Part shown: piece by piece, positions 46,725 to 60,004 of the stretch
Numbering within the stretch: the first letter of the stretch is position 1
Layout: each line of letters opens with the position of its first letter
Assembly (NCBI GenBank): GCA_036571765.1
Contig: BROE01000024.1
Coordinates: 7,024,048-7,088,047 of the forward strand
Direction: 5' to 3'
Length of the DNA stretch: 64,000 bases
Source: Plecoglossus altivelis
Taxonomy: Eukaryota; Chordata; Actinopteri; Osmeriformes; Plecoglossidae
Translations under genes and position numbers: made by a program
Notes under the pieces: model-generated
What the model was told of the DNA's origin: nothing
The model's database searches: none
What the model saw: the letters and a program-made list of their open reading frames with translations, nothing else

Positions 46725-47861
46725 GTATTTTCCTCTTCTTGCTTGCTGTCTCCTGCGTCTTAACAAGTGTCTCTCTCTTTCTCGCTGTCTCTCATTTGCC
46801 ATCCCTCTTTCTCACGTCTCCCCTCAGAGACACTCTAGCGGATAGCTGTCCTCTCCTCTGCCAGCTTCTGTCAGCTTAGATAATGAACAGCGAAGCCCTC
46901 CCTCCCCTCTCCATCTCTCCCTCTCTCTCTCCCTCCCTCCCTCGCTCTCCCGCCACGCTGTGTCCGCGCACGCGGCTCCGTGGAGAGCGCTTCTCTTCCA
47001 CACCACCGCCCCACCGACTCTCCCGCCTCATTTACCAGACTAGACGAGAGCTGCAACAGATTTGCTGGTGTTTTTTTGCAGTCCCCAGCTAAAAGCGCAG
47101 TTCTTTCATTGCTCTCACGTGTTTTGGACAGGTGTGTGTTTGAGGAACGAGAGCATGTGATGCTTGGGAAAGTGAGCATGCGGGTTTGCTTTGATTGGGA
47201 GGTTATTATAATCCTAAAAGCTGTTTGATTCGTGACTGTTAAACGTAGGTTGCTTTTATTGGAAAGCTTCAAGAGGGACCCTCTGTCTCACTCCAGAACA
47301 GATCCTTCTTGTAATCCACCCCCCCATCTAATGATCCTGATAAGAATCATGGAGTCCCAGAACCATAGAAGTCCCAGTCACCCACCATGATCAATCACAC
47401 CCCACCGTTAGCAATTACACCCCACCATCACCAATCACAGACCACCATCACCAATCACAGACCACCTTAACCAGTCAGAATTCCCCCATGGGCAGGTGTG
47501 GGTTGGTGATCAGTATCAGGGGGAAACAAATGAAGACGGGGAGAATCTGGGGAGGGGGGAGGGGGGGGCTTTATCGATGAGGCTTTGAGAGCAGATCCAT
47601 ATGGAGCCTTTGTAAGGCTTCTGCAGGAGAGGTGGAGGGCTCACAGGGTCCTGGCTAGACCAGGGTGTTTGAAGGCCCTCTAGTGCAGCTTGGGTTTTTG
47701 TGTTGTTCCATGGCAGCCGCTGCCTCTTCTATGGAGCAAAACAAAGAGACTAGGGGAGTGTGTGTGTGTTTGTGTGTGTGTGTGAGTGAGAGGTTGTGAA
47801 TGGAAAGTAGGTCATCTCTGCTGAGGATCAGTAGAACCCCCAGTTGTCCTGCTATGAGAAC

Positions 47862-47896
<35 letters not shown>

Positions 47897-49261
47897 CTGT
47901 GATGTGCCATGTGGTAGAAAGGGGAGGGAAAACAGAACAAAATTGGCAGCATGCAGAACCATTCTGTACCGCTCACTATTGGACGGAAAATGTTGATACT
48001 TCCTGTTTGGTGATTGTCAAATTTTGAGCACCAGAGAATCAGTTCTTCGTTTGAAATCTGCGGCTAAGTCACAGTCAACAGGCTCCTCAGATTTCATTTA
48101 ATTTCACGCTCGTCCGATTACAGGCCAGAACAGTAGGCCTACAATCTCCTTTCTGCATTCGCCAGTAGCATTTACATTTGTATGACTGTCTGTTTTGTCT
48201 GACTGGCTGCAGGGGTGGCTAGAAGGAAGGACATGGACGAAGGCAAACCAGTCTACCACCTCTGATTGGTCATGCAGCCAACACCTTACTGGTCTATTGT
48301 GACTGCAGATGTGTGTGTGCGCACGGGTGGGTGCGCTTGTGTTTGTGTGTGTGTGTGTGTGTGTGGGTAGTATCCAAGGGGGATATGTTCATCGGGACTT
48401 GATTCTTAAGAACTTGTGAGAAATAGCAGTGAGAAACTGTTGCTGTATACCCTCCCTGAAGCTAAAGGCAGCTCGCTCCGCAGGGGACAGAATCAGGGGT
48501 GTGAGAGGATTTGTCAGTGCCAAGCTTGGGTTCTCCTACCATCTGGCCTCCTTCTAATTGATTAGGTTGATGAGAGCGAAGAAGAGAAATGCACCGTTGT
48601 TCCATTCTCCAGCCTGCTCCCCCAATGTCACGCTCTGATCTGTGGGCACCAGAAGTCCTCATTCCTGCCCTCCCTGGAAGGGGTTGCCAGGTTCAGTGTC
48701 CCACCCCCACAAACCCCATTTCCATCTAAACTCCCCTTTCCTACCACCACCTCCACTCCCCTGCTAAATGCACGGACTCTCCTATGCTTTTAACGGATTG
48801 GCAACATAAACCTCTTTTCTCCCTCACATCTCAGGGGCCCTGGCTGGAGTAAGCCCACATCTACAGGGTGTTTACTGCCCTGGAAGTGTCCTGGCCAAGA
48901 TGAAGAACTGCTGTTGTTATTGTACATTTTGAATTTGTACAAGTTGATTTGAGCAGATTTCCTCTTCTGCTGTAGGATGAGACAGACAGACGACAGACAG
49001 ACAGACAGACAGATACAGAGACACTGAGACACTGAGACTGCATGTCTCCCTCACTCTCCCCCTCTCTCTATCTGCCATGACGAGCTGTCGAGAAGCTTGT
49101 TGTTGTGAGTCATTGTGTGTGGCTCTTGGTGACCCTGGCTGGTCACTGCTGTGTTTGTGCTGTCTGTATCTGTGCTGCGTGTGTGAGGCTCTGCCCTCTG
49201 GTGCCAGCAGAGCACTGGCCTGCTGCTGGATTCAAACTAGACACAGTCCAGCCTTGAATAG

Positions 49262-49262
<1 letters not shown>

Positions 49263-49305
<43 letters not shown>
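49263..49305. repeat. (CA)n microsatellite
   Basis: A pure CA run of about 21 units in the arhgap12 intron. Confidence 0.9.
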
Positions 49306-49308
<3 letters not shown>

Positions 49309-49524
49309 CCTAACATCTTAACTCCTAACACACAGCGGGGGTGACAAAGTCACTGACGTGGAGTCTCGGAGCCAGCCAGAATGCATGTGAGTAAAAGGCC
49401 ACTGCGTCTCCTTAGAAACACACCTCCCAGTATATCGCATGTCTCTGTAACTGTGGGGTCCCTGGTGCAACTCTGCTTCGACGAACACACAGATGCATAT
49501 AGCCTCTCTGACATAACTTTGGAA

Positions 49525-49555
<31 letters not shown>

Positions 49556-50992
49556 ATATACACTCCCCCCCATCTCTGCACTGAGATGATGTGTAGAAGT
49601 AGACAGCTGGCCTGACCCTAGGTCAAGGTCTTCGTCCGCCTGTCGTCTCATAAACTGTGCTTGTGGGAGAAACCTATTCAGTGTCAGTCAGAGGACTGCA
49701 TGGATCTGCAGGAAGAGTTCTGAGGCAGGTCCAGACAGGGAGAAGATCTTTACTAGGTGTGGGAAGGAGAGATCAGATCCAATGTGGGAAAAAAAACTCT
49801 GTCCAGTAAAGGACTACGGAGGAGAGACGCACAGGAACCATGAACGATCCAGCGCATCAACACAGTGAGGTAGAGCTCTGTTAGCATCCAGCTGAGGCAC
49901 AGCGCTGGAAAATGGCTTTGAGTGGTTTACATGAGCGTAGTCACTCTTCAGCTAGCAGGTGTGTTTACCCACTCCAGAAAGAGGAGCAAAGGTTGTCTAT
50001 GTGTTGCAAGGGGCTTAACAGCTAACTTAAATAGCCTGCTAGGTATGCATGGTTCCTGGGGACACACATACGCTGTGGACTCCTAGTGAAATGCAATATT
50101 GACTGCCTGCAACATTTTCTTGCTGTAAAAAGGTGCCGTTTCAAGACCTTGAAGTGCGACAGTCAATATAGAATGTCAGGTTGAAAACCAAATGTTTTGC
50201 TAAACTCAAACACAAAGTAGACAGGGCAAAGTTTCAACGAGGACTACGTGAACTGTAATCGTGTACAATACTACAAACATGACTATGACATAAGTGCACC
50301 GTGATTGGTGGGTAAGCTGGCTGAAGCCATACAGTAGCGCACAGCATGTCCAGAGCCACCTTTTGTGCTTGGCTCTGTAATGCACAGCTGGGCTTCACTG
50401 TTCCTGCTCCCTAGACCAGCTGAAAAGGAGGCCCCTGCTTGTTATCCAGTGCATACTTGTCATTCCTGCCACTGTGCCTACACACACACACACACACGCA
50501 CACACACACGCACACAGACGTGTGTAGTGGTACAGTACAGACCTGGCTGAGCCATGGGTCTGCTCTGTGTCTAACTCAATGAAGGCCTTCTTCTCCTGCT
50601 TAGCTGACGTATCGGTGCTCCCCCTAATCTAATATTTAACCTGGGCTAATAGAACTTCAAACTCTCTATCCTTTTTGCTCTCTTTCCCAATCTCTCTCTC
50701 TCGCTTTCTCTCTCTCTCCCCCTCCCCATATCTTTCTCTTGATCGCCCTCTTCCCTTGTCGGTCACTCCTGCCATCCCTGTCTTGATGTGGCTTTCTGCT
50801 GTGTCCACAGTACAATGATGTGTTTAGGTAATATACATCTAAAGAAAGACCACACAGACAGACGAAAGCCTCAAGTTGGGTACCGCATGTGTTTTTCTGG
50901 TGAGTGTGTGTGTGTGTGTGTGTTGTGTGCAAGTCTGTTTGCATATGCATTCATGCGCTTACACTGCTAATATGTGCTTATACTTCTGTTGG

Positions 50993-51032
50993 TGTGTGTG
51001 TGTGTGTGTGATTGTGTGTGACCATGGTACCA

Positions 51033-51063
<31 letters not shown>

Positions 51064-51064
51064 C
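50993..51064. repeat. (TG)n microsatellite
   Basis: Two TG runs separated by a short unique stretch (ATTGTGTGTGACCATGGTAC), in the arhgap12 intron. Confidence 0.85.
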
Positions 51065-51239
51065 TGAACCCACCCTCCCTGATCCGCTGAGGAGAGGCAA
51101 CAGGATTAAGTCAACAAGCAGCCTCGCGGGGGGCCAGCCCCCATTCCCACTTCATCCAGAGCTGACACACTCAGTTGGACAAATCATGTCTATCTTCTAA
51201 TGCCTGGGATTTCTCACTAATCCTGCCATGAGGTAGAGA

Positions 51240-51314
51240 AAGGTGAGGGAGAGAGAGAGGGGGAGGGGGAGGGAGAGAGAGAGGGGGGGAGAGAGAGGGG
51301 GGGGAGAGAGAGGA
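51240..51314. repeat. GA- and G-rich purine tract
   Basis: GAGAGAGAG and GGGGG blocks alternate over 75 bases of nearly pure purine. Such tracts can form triplexes or quadruplexes. Confidence 0.8.
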
Positions 51315-51434
51315 TGGTGTATTCCTCCTGATGAGGCCCTAGGAGGGAGAGGCTGCTAGTCAGCCTGTGATGCTGCACTGCCTCAGCTGTTTCTCTCGGT
51401 TGACCGGGACGCATCGTTCAACGCTCTCCATCTA

Positions 51435-51466
<32 letters not shown>

Positions 51467-54400
51467 CCTCTCTGCTCCCACTCTGCACCCTCTATCTCTG
51501 TCTCTCTCTTTTCTGTTGTGGTATTCTGGCAGAGGGCTCTGTGTGGTAGCCAGTGTAGGTCAGTGTGGACCAGGACAGCATGTACCCAGAGAAGGTAAGC
51601 CCCACCGGCAGCCTTTGCCGCAGAGTGTCTCCAGGTCTCTCTCCTCTGTTTCCTCCCTCCTTCTCATCTCTCCTCTGCTGCTCGCTGCTCCCTCCCACCC
51701 CCATCTCTCTCTCTCTCTCTCCCTCCCTCCTCTCTCTCTCCCTACCTCCCTCCCCCTCTCTTCCTACTCCTCAGTCCTCTCCGCACCCTTCCTCAGTCAC
51801 TCGCACACCTGAATGAACAGACTGACGCGCACTAATCCTGAATATCAGCTATCCGTCACTCGCTGTCAAACTCAAATCGCATTCGCTGCGACGGACAAGG
51901 TCTTGCTCTTCCTTTGTTTGGCTATCGTGGTGTTTGTACCCAGGAACTCAAGATGGTCAGCCACAATTGTGTGTGTGATTGCGTGTTACTTATTTTGCTG
52001 TGAACAACAGCTATGTGAGGGCTTCAGTGTGTGTATAAAGCACATGGGAATTAAAAAGCAATCATAGTCCTCAAACCATCCCATTATGCTAACTGATGTA
52101 AAGCAGTCCATGAGAGATTCTGATTCGTCACATAACTTTGAAACACCTGAGGGAAACCAGTTCTCCAGAACTGTGCTTTTTCTCCTAACAGAGCTGCTCT
52201 GTGGTTCTTCTCTCTCTCTGTTTCTTTCTTTTGCCCTCATCCACCATGGAATAGAATATAAGTCAAGGTGAGATAGCGAATCGCTTTTTCATTAAGGGTG
52301 AAAAAGAAATTCCTTTGTTAGGTTTTCTATGAGTCCTTTGCTACAGGTGGGTAAAGCTGTTCCGTGTCCCCAACCTGTCACTGCTCAGTCTGGCTTGTTT
52401 GGAGAGACAGGGTTCATCTTTTGTCTACTAGTTTGAGCTGTGGAGCGTGGGTCTTGCTGCGTGTGGTAGCGCCCACTTCTCTTCGCTTTGTGTATTGGGG
52501 CGGGGGGTGGAAGGTCACCGATGCATGGAACGGGAGGTTGATGAGACGTGGGCACAGCGACGTGGGCACGGCGTCGTGGGCGTGGACGATCCGAACGAGG
52601 CGCTGCCTCCATTGTGTGCGAAACCGGTGCTTCTCGCTAATTACAGACGACGGCTTGCTGCCAAGGGGACAAGCTCCCCGTTCTCCTCAGAACACCAGAG
52701 ATGGCAAACTCATATTTTTCACCGGTTTTGAGTCGTCAACACTGGAGTTCAAATCATTTGTCTTGGAGTGGGCGCATGTTATAGCGGCATACAAATGTAT
52801 TTCAAAGCCAGAAGGGTTATATGTTGTGTGGGCGTGTATTAGCCTGCACTAGTATTGGAGCAGTTGCTGGGGTAGGGTGTTTAACCCAGAAAGGATGGTT
52901 TAAGGGAGAGGAAGAAAGGTCCATCGCTGGAGATGAGATGAAGGATAGGATGAGTCAAACCATCCAGTAGTGCAAACAGTTTGGAGCTGTTAGAACAGCC
53001 CAGCCCGAGGACACCCATGCATCATTGTCAGAGGTCTGCTGCCGTGGTGAATTGACTTTCTAGAGAAACCCATCTCTTTGTGCTTGACGCTCTCATCCCC
53101 AGGCTGTGCAGCTGAAGAGAGATGCTGCTCGCATAGGACAAAGAGGGATCACGGGGAGGGTCGCTGGAGAACGTTTATGAAGCTTCTACCAGCTCAGCTG
53201 GCAACAATTAATTTAGTTTAACAGCGTTCCACATCACAACAGTTCAGATATGATTACTAGGCACTGTTACCTGAATGATTGTCCCCTGTGAGGCTTTCAC
53301 GCTTGGAGACAAACCAAACCCAAATGGATTCCTCCCACACACGTGGGCATGCATAGATACACACAGCTCAGCAGCCCTTAGGAAAGCCCTGGCAATAAAC
53401 ACCATGTGAGGTTGGCCCTCCAAATGGTTTGTCAACAAAAGGAGAGGAGGGAGAGAAGGAAGAGAGGTTTGTCAGAGAGCGGTAGCGGGGGAGAGAGACA
53501 GTGAGGGGAGATGATGGAGGTAGGGGGGAGCCAGAGAGAGACCGACGGTTCCTGCGTCACCCATGTCCCTGCCTTTAATTGGATTCCATTAGGACATGCT
53601 ATTCTCTATAGCGTTGGGTGTCTTCACATTCCACTCAAACCCCTGAATTCTGACATACCACTGGCTGTTTGGTTACCTCTTCACAGAGATTATTGGAAGT
53701 TGTTGGTGACTGACAGTCAGAAAGACCCCAGTCACATCACAAGATGGACGGGCAGGTTCTCATGCATGCTAGATGGTTAGTACATTTACCATGCTGGCAA
53801 AAGGCTGTGGCGATGGGTCCAATTTAAAAATTAAAAAAAAGATTGAACTGAATCCGTATTAAGGTGTGCACAGAGAAAATAGCTTCATAAAATGTTTCCT
53901 TTCAAGTAGGTTTAGCGAAACATTAAACAAACTTGAGTCCCCGAGGGACTGTAAGTGATATAAAACATCTCCCTCTGTCTCTCCCTGTGGTCTGTGGTGA
54001 AATGCTGTGTTTGCGGGTGGGATCACTTCCTCCTGAGGGTTCCGCGCCACTTTCATTATCGCCCATGTCTCAAATAGTTCCTCAACCTCCTCAGCCACAC
54101 CAACATTTGTCCTCAGCACCAAAGGCATTTCATAAATGCAAATACTACATTAGGAAGACCTATTTATACGCACACATACAAACTCACCAGTCTTTGATCT
54201 GTCAGACCAGAAACGACACTGTTTTTGTGGAAGTATAGTCCAGATGTAAGACGAGACCTCGCTTTGCACTGCTGAACTTCCAGTTCGTGGTTGTTTGTGC
54301 CATGACCTGAAGTCTAGACTGCAGCCTCTGTTATTTCCACATTGGGGAAATTTAGTTTGGCGACAGCTATTCTCTGCTTCACAACTACTGGTAATCAAAT

Positions 54401-54579
54401 GCATAAACTATGAAAATGGGGATGTTTTTTTCCTCCTTGTGTGTGTGGATTAGCGCTGGTGAAGCAACGAGTGCTGTAATTGTCTAAAGTGTGCTGTCTG
54501 GGAAGCATTGATGGTAAGACAAGGGTCCAGTCATAGTAGGACAGGCATCTTACAGGCCTGGACACGAACCCCTGCGAAT

Positions 54580-54610
<31 letters not shown>

Positions 54611-56098
54611 CTCCAATCTTTGTACATATCTGAAACAGCAGCTGAGCAGATGAATGAGTTGTGTATCTACCCCCACCTTCCCTGCTTTGACCTTTTTGCA
54701 TTTCAGCATTTCCATTTCCATCTCCATCATGCATGTTCATTGTGTTAAGGTTCATCCACCTTCACCAATACTGCAGCCACCACGGCTGCCAGACTGTTTG
54801 TCTGTCTCTACATGTTTGCTCAGGACCCAGCAGGGCTGTCAGGAAGTCAGCTGGGCACCATTCTTCCTAACTCGTCTTCATTGAATTAGGTTTCCCCGCA
54901 TCACCCTTTCACACTCCCTCCCTCCCCCCCTTCACTCCCTCCCTCAACCCCCTCGACGCTAATTGAAAGGCAGAGAATCTCTCTTTTCTCTGAAGGGGTG
55001 GGATGCAGCAACAGCCTGACAGTATTGGCTGGGACCCTTCCTCAACCCGTTTGCCAATACCCGGCCGACCAATCAAACGCACTGTCGATGGAAGCCAATG
55101 ATTTCTACCGTGGGGGTGTAAAAACCATGATGACATATGCAAATGAGGTGGTGTGGGCAGGAAACACTGAGGTCGTTTGTGGGGAGTTGGTAGCTGTTTT
55201 TTCTTTGTCCACGCTTTGTCTCTGAGCCACGTAGGCTCGAGTTCCTGAGGGGCTCTCAGACACATCCACGCAGGCGAGTCCTCCAGTGTTGGATTGTGGG
55301 GGATTTGTCCCCCAAGGGGCCCTCTCTACGTGTGTCGGCCTGCTCTTGTCCGGGGGCGTTGGGACTGAAGCATCATTCTCACTGACGTGGCACGCAGGAC
55401 ACGGCCTGGTGGAGATGAAATTGCCGGGCTGACAGAACATCCTCTGTGTTTGTCCATTATCTGAGGAGGCTCATCCTCCCCAGGTCACTCATAGGCCTGG
55501 AGAGGGTGAGTGTGTGTGTGTGTGTGTGTGTGTTCTTGGCCAAAGATCTTGCCAGCTCCCAGAAGTACTGCACAGTAGTTGAGCACTTTAGTACGTGTAC
55601 AGCATGTCTAAGACTGTGCTACTTGTGCCATTGTTGTCCGAGTAGCTTGCAGATTTCCTTTAGCAGGACAGAAGGTTCCTCCTCTGGATGATGATGATGA
55701 TGATGATGTTTAATTGTGGATGACGTCCGCGGTGACCAGGGGGCTTATGGAGACATGGGGGTGTGGAGGAGAGTTGAAAGGGGATTTAAACCCACAACAA
55801 AACCCAACAGGGACTTACTGTGTGTTTGTGTGTCTGGAAATGTTGTTCTCTGTACAGATCAACCCAGTGACAGGAGGGCAGCGTGGTTTAGAAGACAGTT
55901 CTCTCTTCTCTGTCTCGGACAGGACAGAACAATGGTGGCTCACAGTGTGGCCCAGTCCTGAACGGAGGGATGAGCACGGAGGGCTGGTTGGCTCAGGGGA
56001 TGTAAGGTCGTAGGATGGGTGACCTTTGACCTACTCGAATAGGACACAATGCGCCAGTCAGCACAATGTACCTTTGTCACTGTACTGTACCTCTCATT

Positions 56099-56146
56099 CC
56101 CCCCCCCCCCCCCCGACACGCACGCACGCACGCACGCGCGCGCGTA
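56099..56146. repeat. Poly(C) followed by GCAC/GC alternating repeat
   Basis: About 16 C residues, then CACGCACGCACG and GCGCGCGCG. The alternating purine-pyrimidine part has Z-DNA-forming potential. Confidence 0.8.
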
Positions 56147-56539
56147 GCAACATCCTGACTCATGTTGTGTGGGCCCGCATGTGACAGGGTGAAATAGCAA
56201 CACACACTTACAAGCTGACAGGTCAGTTTTTCATCATATTAGCGGGAGCATAAAGGTCGATAAAAATACTTTATAATTCAGTCTAGACTAGTCAGACCAT
56301 TTTCATTAGTCGACCGAGAGAGCATCCTGTGGATTCTGGATGAATGTAGTACTATCTTGTCTGTTTAAACCCATCACTGTACATGTTACCTGAGGGGGGA
56401 AAGATATTCTAAACACCCTGCTGTGTTCTGGACACACACACATGTTGTGATTATGCCATGTGGTCTGCCTAGAGAGGATGCCGTAGGAGGTCTGTCCTGT
56501 CTCCCTGAGCCAACACAGATGTCGCTTTAGGGACTGTCT

Positions 56540-56700
56540 GCTCTCTCTCCCTCCCTCACACCCTCCTTCTCTCTCTCCCTCCTTCTCTCCCTCCCTCACA
56601 CCCTCCCTCTCCCCCTCCCTCCCTCCTTCTCTCCCTCCCTCACACCCTCCCTCTCTCTCTCCCTCCCTCACACCCTCTCTCCCTCCCTCACACCCTCCAG
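56540..56700. repeat. CCCTCCCTCACA/CTCTCC minisatellite
   Basis: Imperfect units built from CTCCCTCCCTCACACCCTCC and CTTCTCTCTCC alternate for about 160 bases. The reverse strand reads as Gly-Glu-Arg-rich frames, which are not genes. Confidence 0.8.
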
Positions 56701-58207
56701 TCTTCATCCTCATTTCCCTTCCTCAGGCCTCCCTCTCCCCTGCCTCTCCCATCTCCTCCTGGATCGGCCCACGTTTGTGATGTCTAATCAAAATGCCCCG
56801 GACTGTGTGGGACTGAAAAGCTAAGACTTTCACACCTGAGAAGCCGTCAAGGCTGGAGTCGTGCGACGCTGACGTTTTGCCGACTTCTGATCGAGACGAA
56901 AATCACGTTGTGCTGTTTGAATATTGATGAGTGTACGGATCACGACGAGACAACTTCCCCCGAGTTGTTCTCGGCAGACGGGAAAGCGTCTCTCTCTCTC
57001 TCTCTCCCTCGTGTTGTTGTTTGTGAAGCATCATGCCTGCGCGTGGGAGCCAGGGCAGGAACTGACTAAACGGCACCCCCATCTTTCACCTTTACCCCAG
57101 ACACATAGCAGACAGAAGTATTACTTCCTCTGTGTGTGTGCGTGCGTGTGCGTTTGTTTGTGTGTGTGTGTGTGTGTGTGAGCGAGTGAGCGCAGCCCAC
57201 AGGCTGATGGTTGCTGGTTACTCATCTTGGTGGATTTTGACGCTTCCAGACTTTAAAGTCTGTGTGGCATGTTTGAAGTGGTGTTGTACGTACACACACA
57301 GTGACTGTCCAACTTTACACCAGACCCAAATAGCTGGTTGTTGGTGTAAGCCAGAGTCCTGAATAATTTAGTCAGTGGTCACACATGCAGACACACACAC
57401 ACACACATGCTTGTGCACATACACAGCGTGAGTGTGATGGCTCCAGTAGCAGTGTGGACAGGGTTACAGGATCCTACTGAAGTGCTGGTTGGGGAAGCTG
57501 AGTGGAAACATGCCACCGTAGCCTCCCTGGGCCCGTGTCTATCTGGGTCATATTCACCAGGGGAGAGCTTCATTCAATCTGGCGCTTCACATACACACTT
57601 TTACATGCATTGACATTTATATACTCCTGTGTGTACAATGTAGCTCTTGTGGCATATCTGCTCACACACAAGCACCCTGTCATGGCGTCCTACACTTGAA
57701 GCCTTAAATTGAGTAGCGTGATGGAGAGAGGTATGTTTTTCAGACTGCTTGAGTTTCCAGGGTTGATTCTCAAATAGTCTGTAGCCTGCTCATGTGCTTG
57801 CCTGAAGCTCTTCACAGGTAATGAATGACCTGTTCTTTCTCACACTCGAGAAAGGGATTCTTCAAGTAACAAGCCACACGCACACACATGGTCTCTCTTT
57901 CACATACGCGCTGTAATCACTGGTTCAGTTTTCTGTGTACAGTTTGCTCTTTGTGTCCCGCTGTACAGAACACAAAGGGACCACGGACATGTTGACGAAC
58001 GTCGTGGCACCCCCACACAGACATGTGACTCAGTATAAATGTGCTGGCGCTGGCATAGCTTGGCTGTGGTGACCCGGTCAGGGCCTGGGATGGGCTGACC
58101 CCGCCCGTGGCACGCTGGGCTCAGTCCAAAAAAGAAGATGCCCTTAAGGTGCAAGGCATGGCGAAGACCTGTGTGTGACTAACACCCAGCCCACACCCCC
58201 CCTCTCT

Positions 58208-58714
58208 TAATGACGTGTACTTGTACCCCTCCCCCCTCTCCATGAGGTGTAATTGTACCCCTCCCCCCTCTTACTGAGGTATAATTGTACCCCTCCCCCC
58301 TCTTAATGAGGTATAATTGTACCCCTCCCCCCCTCTCCATGAGCTGTAATTGTACCCCTCCCCCCTCTTGATAAGGTGTAATTGTACCCCTCTTTGTACC
58401 CCTCTTTTCATGAGGTGTAATTGTACCCCTCCCCCACTTAATGAGGTGTAATTGTACCCCTCTTTGTACCTCTCTTTTCATGAGGTGTAATTGTACCCCT
58501 CCCCCACTTAATGAGGTGTAATTGTACCCTCCCTGCTCTCTTCATGAAGTGTAATTGTACCCCTCCCCCCCTCTTGATGAGGTGTAATTGTACCCCACTT
58601 TGTACCCCTCTTTCCATGAGGTGTAATTGTACCCCTTCCCCCCCCTCTTTTCATGAGGTGTCATTGTACCCCTCCCTCCCTCTTTTCATGAGGTGTGATT
58701 GTACCCCTCCCTGT
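58208..58714 (+). repeat. Minisatellite, unit about 31-39 bp, about 15 copies
   Basis: The core ATGAGGTGTAATTGTACCCC repeats about 15 times, with C/CT-rich spacers of varying length. Some units carry a CTTTGTACCCCTCTTTT extension, and neighbouring short and long units repeat as dimers, a higher-order pattern. Both strands give open frames of repeated short peptides that are by-products of the repeat. Confidence 0.9.
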
Positions 58715-59656
58715 CTAGCAGGAAGATGTTTGTCTTGTTGTCAGTGTTTGTTTGGCATGGCATGGGAGGGTCAGATGCTGGGCTTCAGAGAGGCAGAGAT
58801 TACTGCTTACTAATGACTGATCTGTTATTTGTAAGATATCTATGCCTGTCATGGCTGTGTTTTTGTGGCCTGTTATGGACAGATGACATGTCATCAGGAT
58901 GTGTTGTTTTCATTCAGCTGCCCTTTGTTGTCATGATGGCCACAACTGGCACGAGAATTACACAAATGGTGGTGCTGGTGATAATCTGAGTAATCTGCCT
59001 TCGCGCACAAACCTCCTGGATTTTGTTTCATTTTGATGATGGCTTCTCAGATCTAGGTTTTTGGGGTATTAAAATATGTAGAAAGCCCTGGAAAACAACA
59101 AGCATTTGAGGCGTAAAACTTTGATAATGCTTGTCCCTGCTTGCTCTGAGATTATTGTAGTTGTTTAGACGCAGAGAGAATGTTAGAGGGCTATATTCCA
59201 TTGCAGGTGCCCAAACGTCTGCCAGTGACACCAGAGCGTGTGAACCAGGGACTATAATCGCCACCGAGGTTATGACCTCTGACCTGTGGCCCTCAGTATG
59301 ACCACCCGCTCTGAAGCTGAATGAGCTCTCACTCTCTCTGTCTCTCTTTCATCCGACTCTTACGCAACTCTCCCTTCGCACAGGGACTGAGGTCATCCAG
59401 CTAATGAGTGCTCCTTTAAGGAGAGCACCGTGGCTGGAAATAGCCGTCTTAAGATCTTGTAATCGTCCGGTGAGTTCTTCGTCAGCCTTAGCGACTGCAG
59501 ATCGGACGTGAGGGCCAGAGAAGAAGGGTAAAGACGCACTGGGAACAGACACCTTCAGGAGTGCCTGGACCCCAACTGGGTCCACGGTTTAGGAAGCCAT
59601 GTTCTCGTATCTGCGGACGCCACACTACATCGTGAGTTGCTTTTAAGATGTGAGAC

Positions 59657-59890
59657 TGTTGGGATGGTCTGGAGGTTATGTTATCCCCACTGTTGGGATG
59701 GTCTGGGGGTTAGGTTATCCCCACTGTTGGGATGGTCTGGGGGTTATGTTATCCCCACTGTTGGGGTGGTTTGGGGGTTAGGTTATCCCCACTGTTGGGA
59801 TGGTCTGGAGGTTATGTTATCCCCACTGTTGGGATGGTCTGGAGGTTATGTTATCCCCACTGTTGGGATGGTCTGGGGGTTAGGTGATCC
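59657..59890 (+). repeat. 34-bp minisatellite, about 7 copies
   Basis: Units starting TGTTGGGATGGTCTGG begin at 59657, 59691, 59725, 59759, 59793, 59827 and 59861, exactly 34 bases apart. Units differ mainly at two places (GGAGGTTATG or GGGGGTTAGG). The last unit is truncated and diverges near 59887. Confidence 0.93.
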
Positions 59891-59971
59891 TTAGAAGTTT
59901 AGCCAGCAGAGAGACATCTCTGACAGTGTCAGGCTGTGCCGGTGTGCCAGGGGCTGCGTTTTGGCCTGGTT

Positions 59972-60004
<33 letters not shown>

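Noticed and set aside
46824..46850. Acceptor-like CCCCTCAG followed by five codons in the arhgap12 frame and a stop
   Set aside because: Too short and too close to the exon 1 donor; family members continue with a long proline-rich and WW-domain sequence.
56306..56713. Gly-Glu-Arg-rich minus-strand frame resembling a low-complexity protein
   Set aside because: It is the reverse reading of the CCCTCCCTCACA repeat.
58179..58813. Open frames with repeated Met-Arg-Cys-Asn-Cys-Thr or Gly-Thr-Ile-Thr peptides
   Set aside because: They follow the minisatellite period and have no splice or promoter context.
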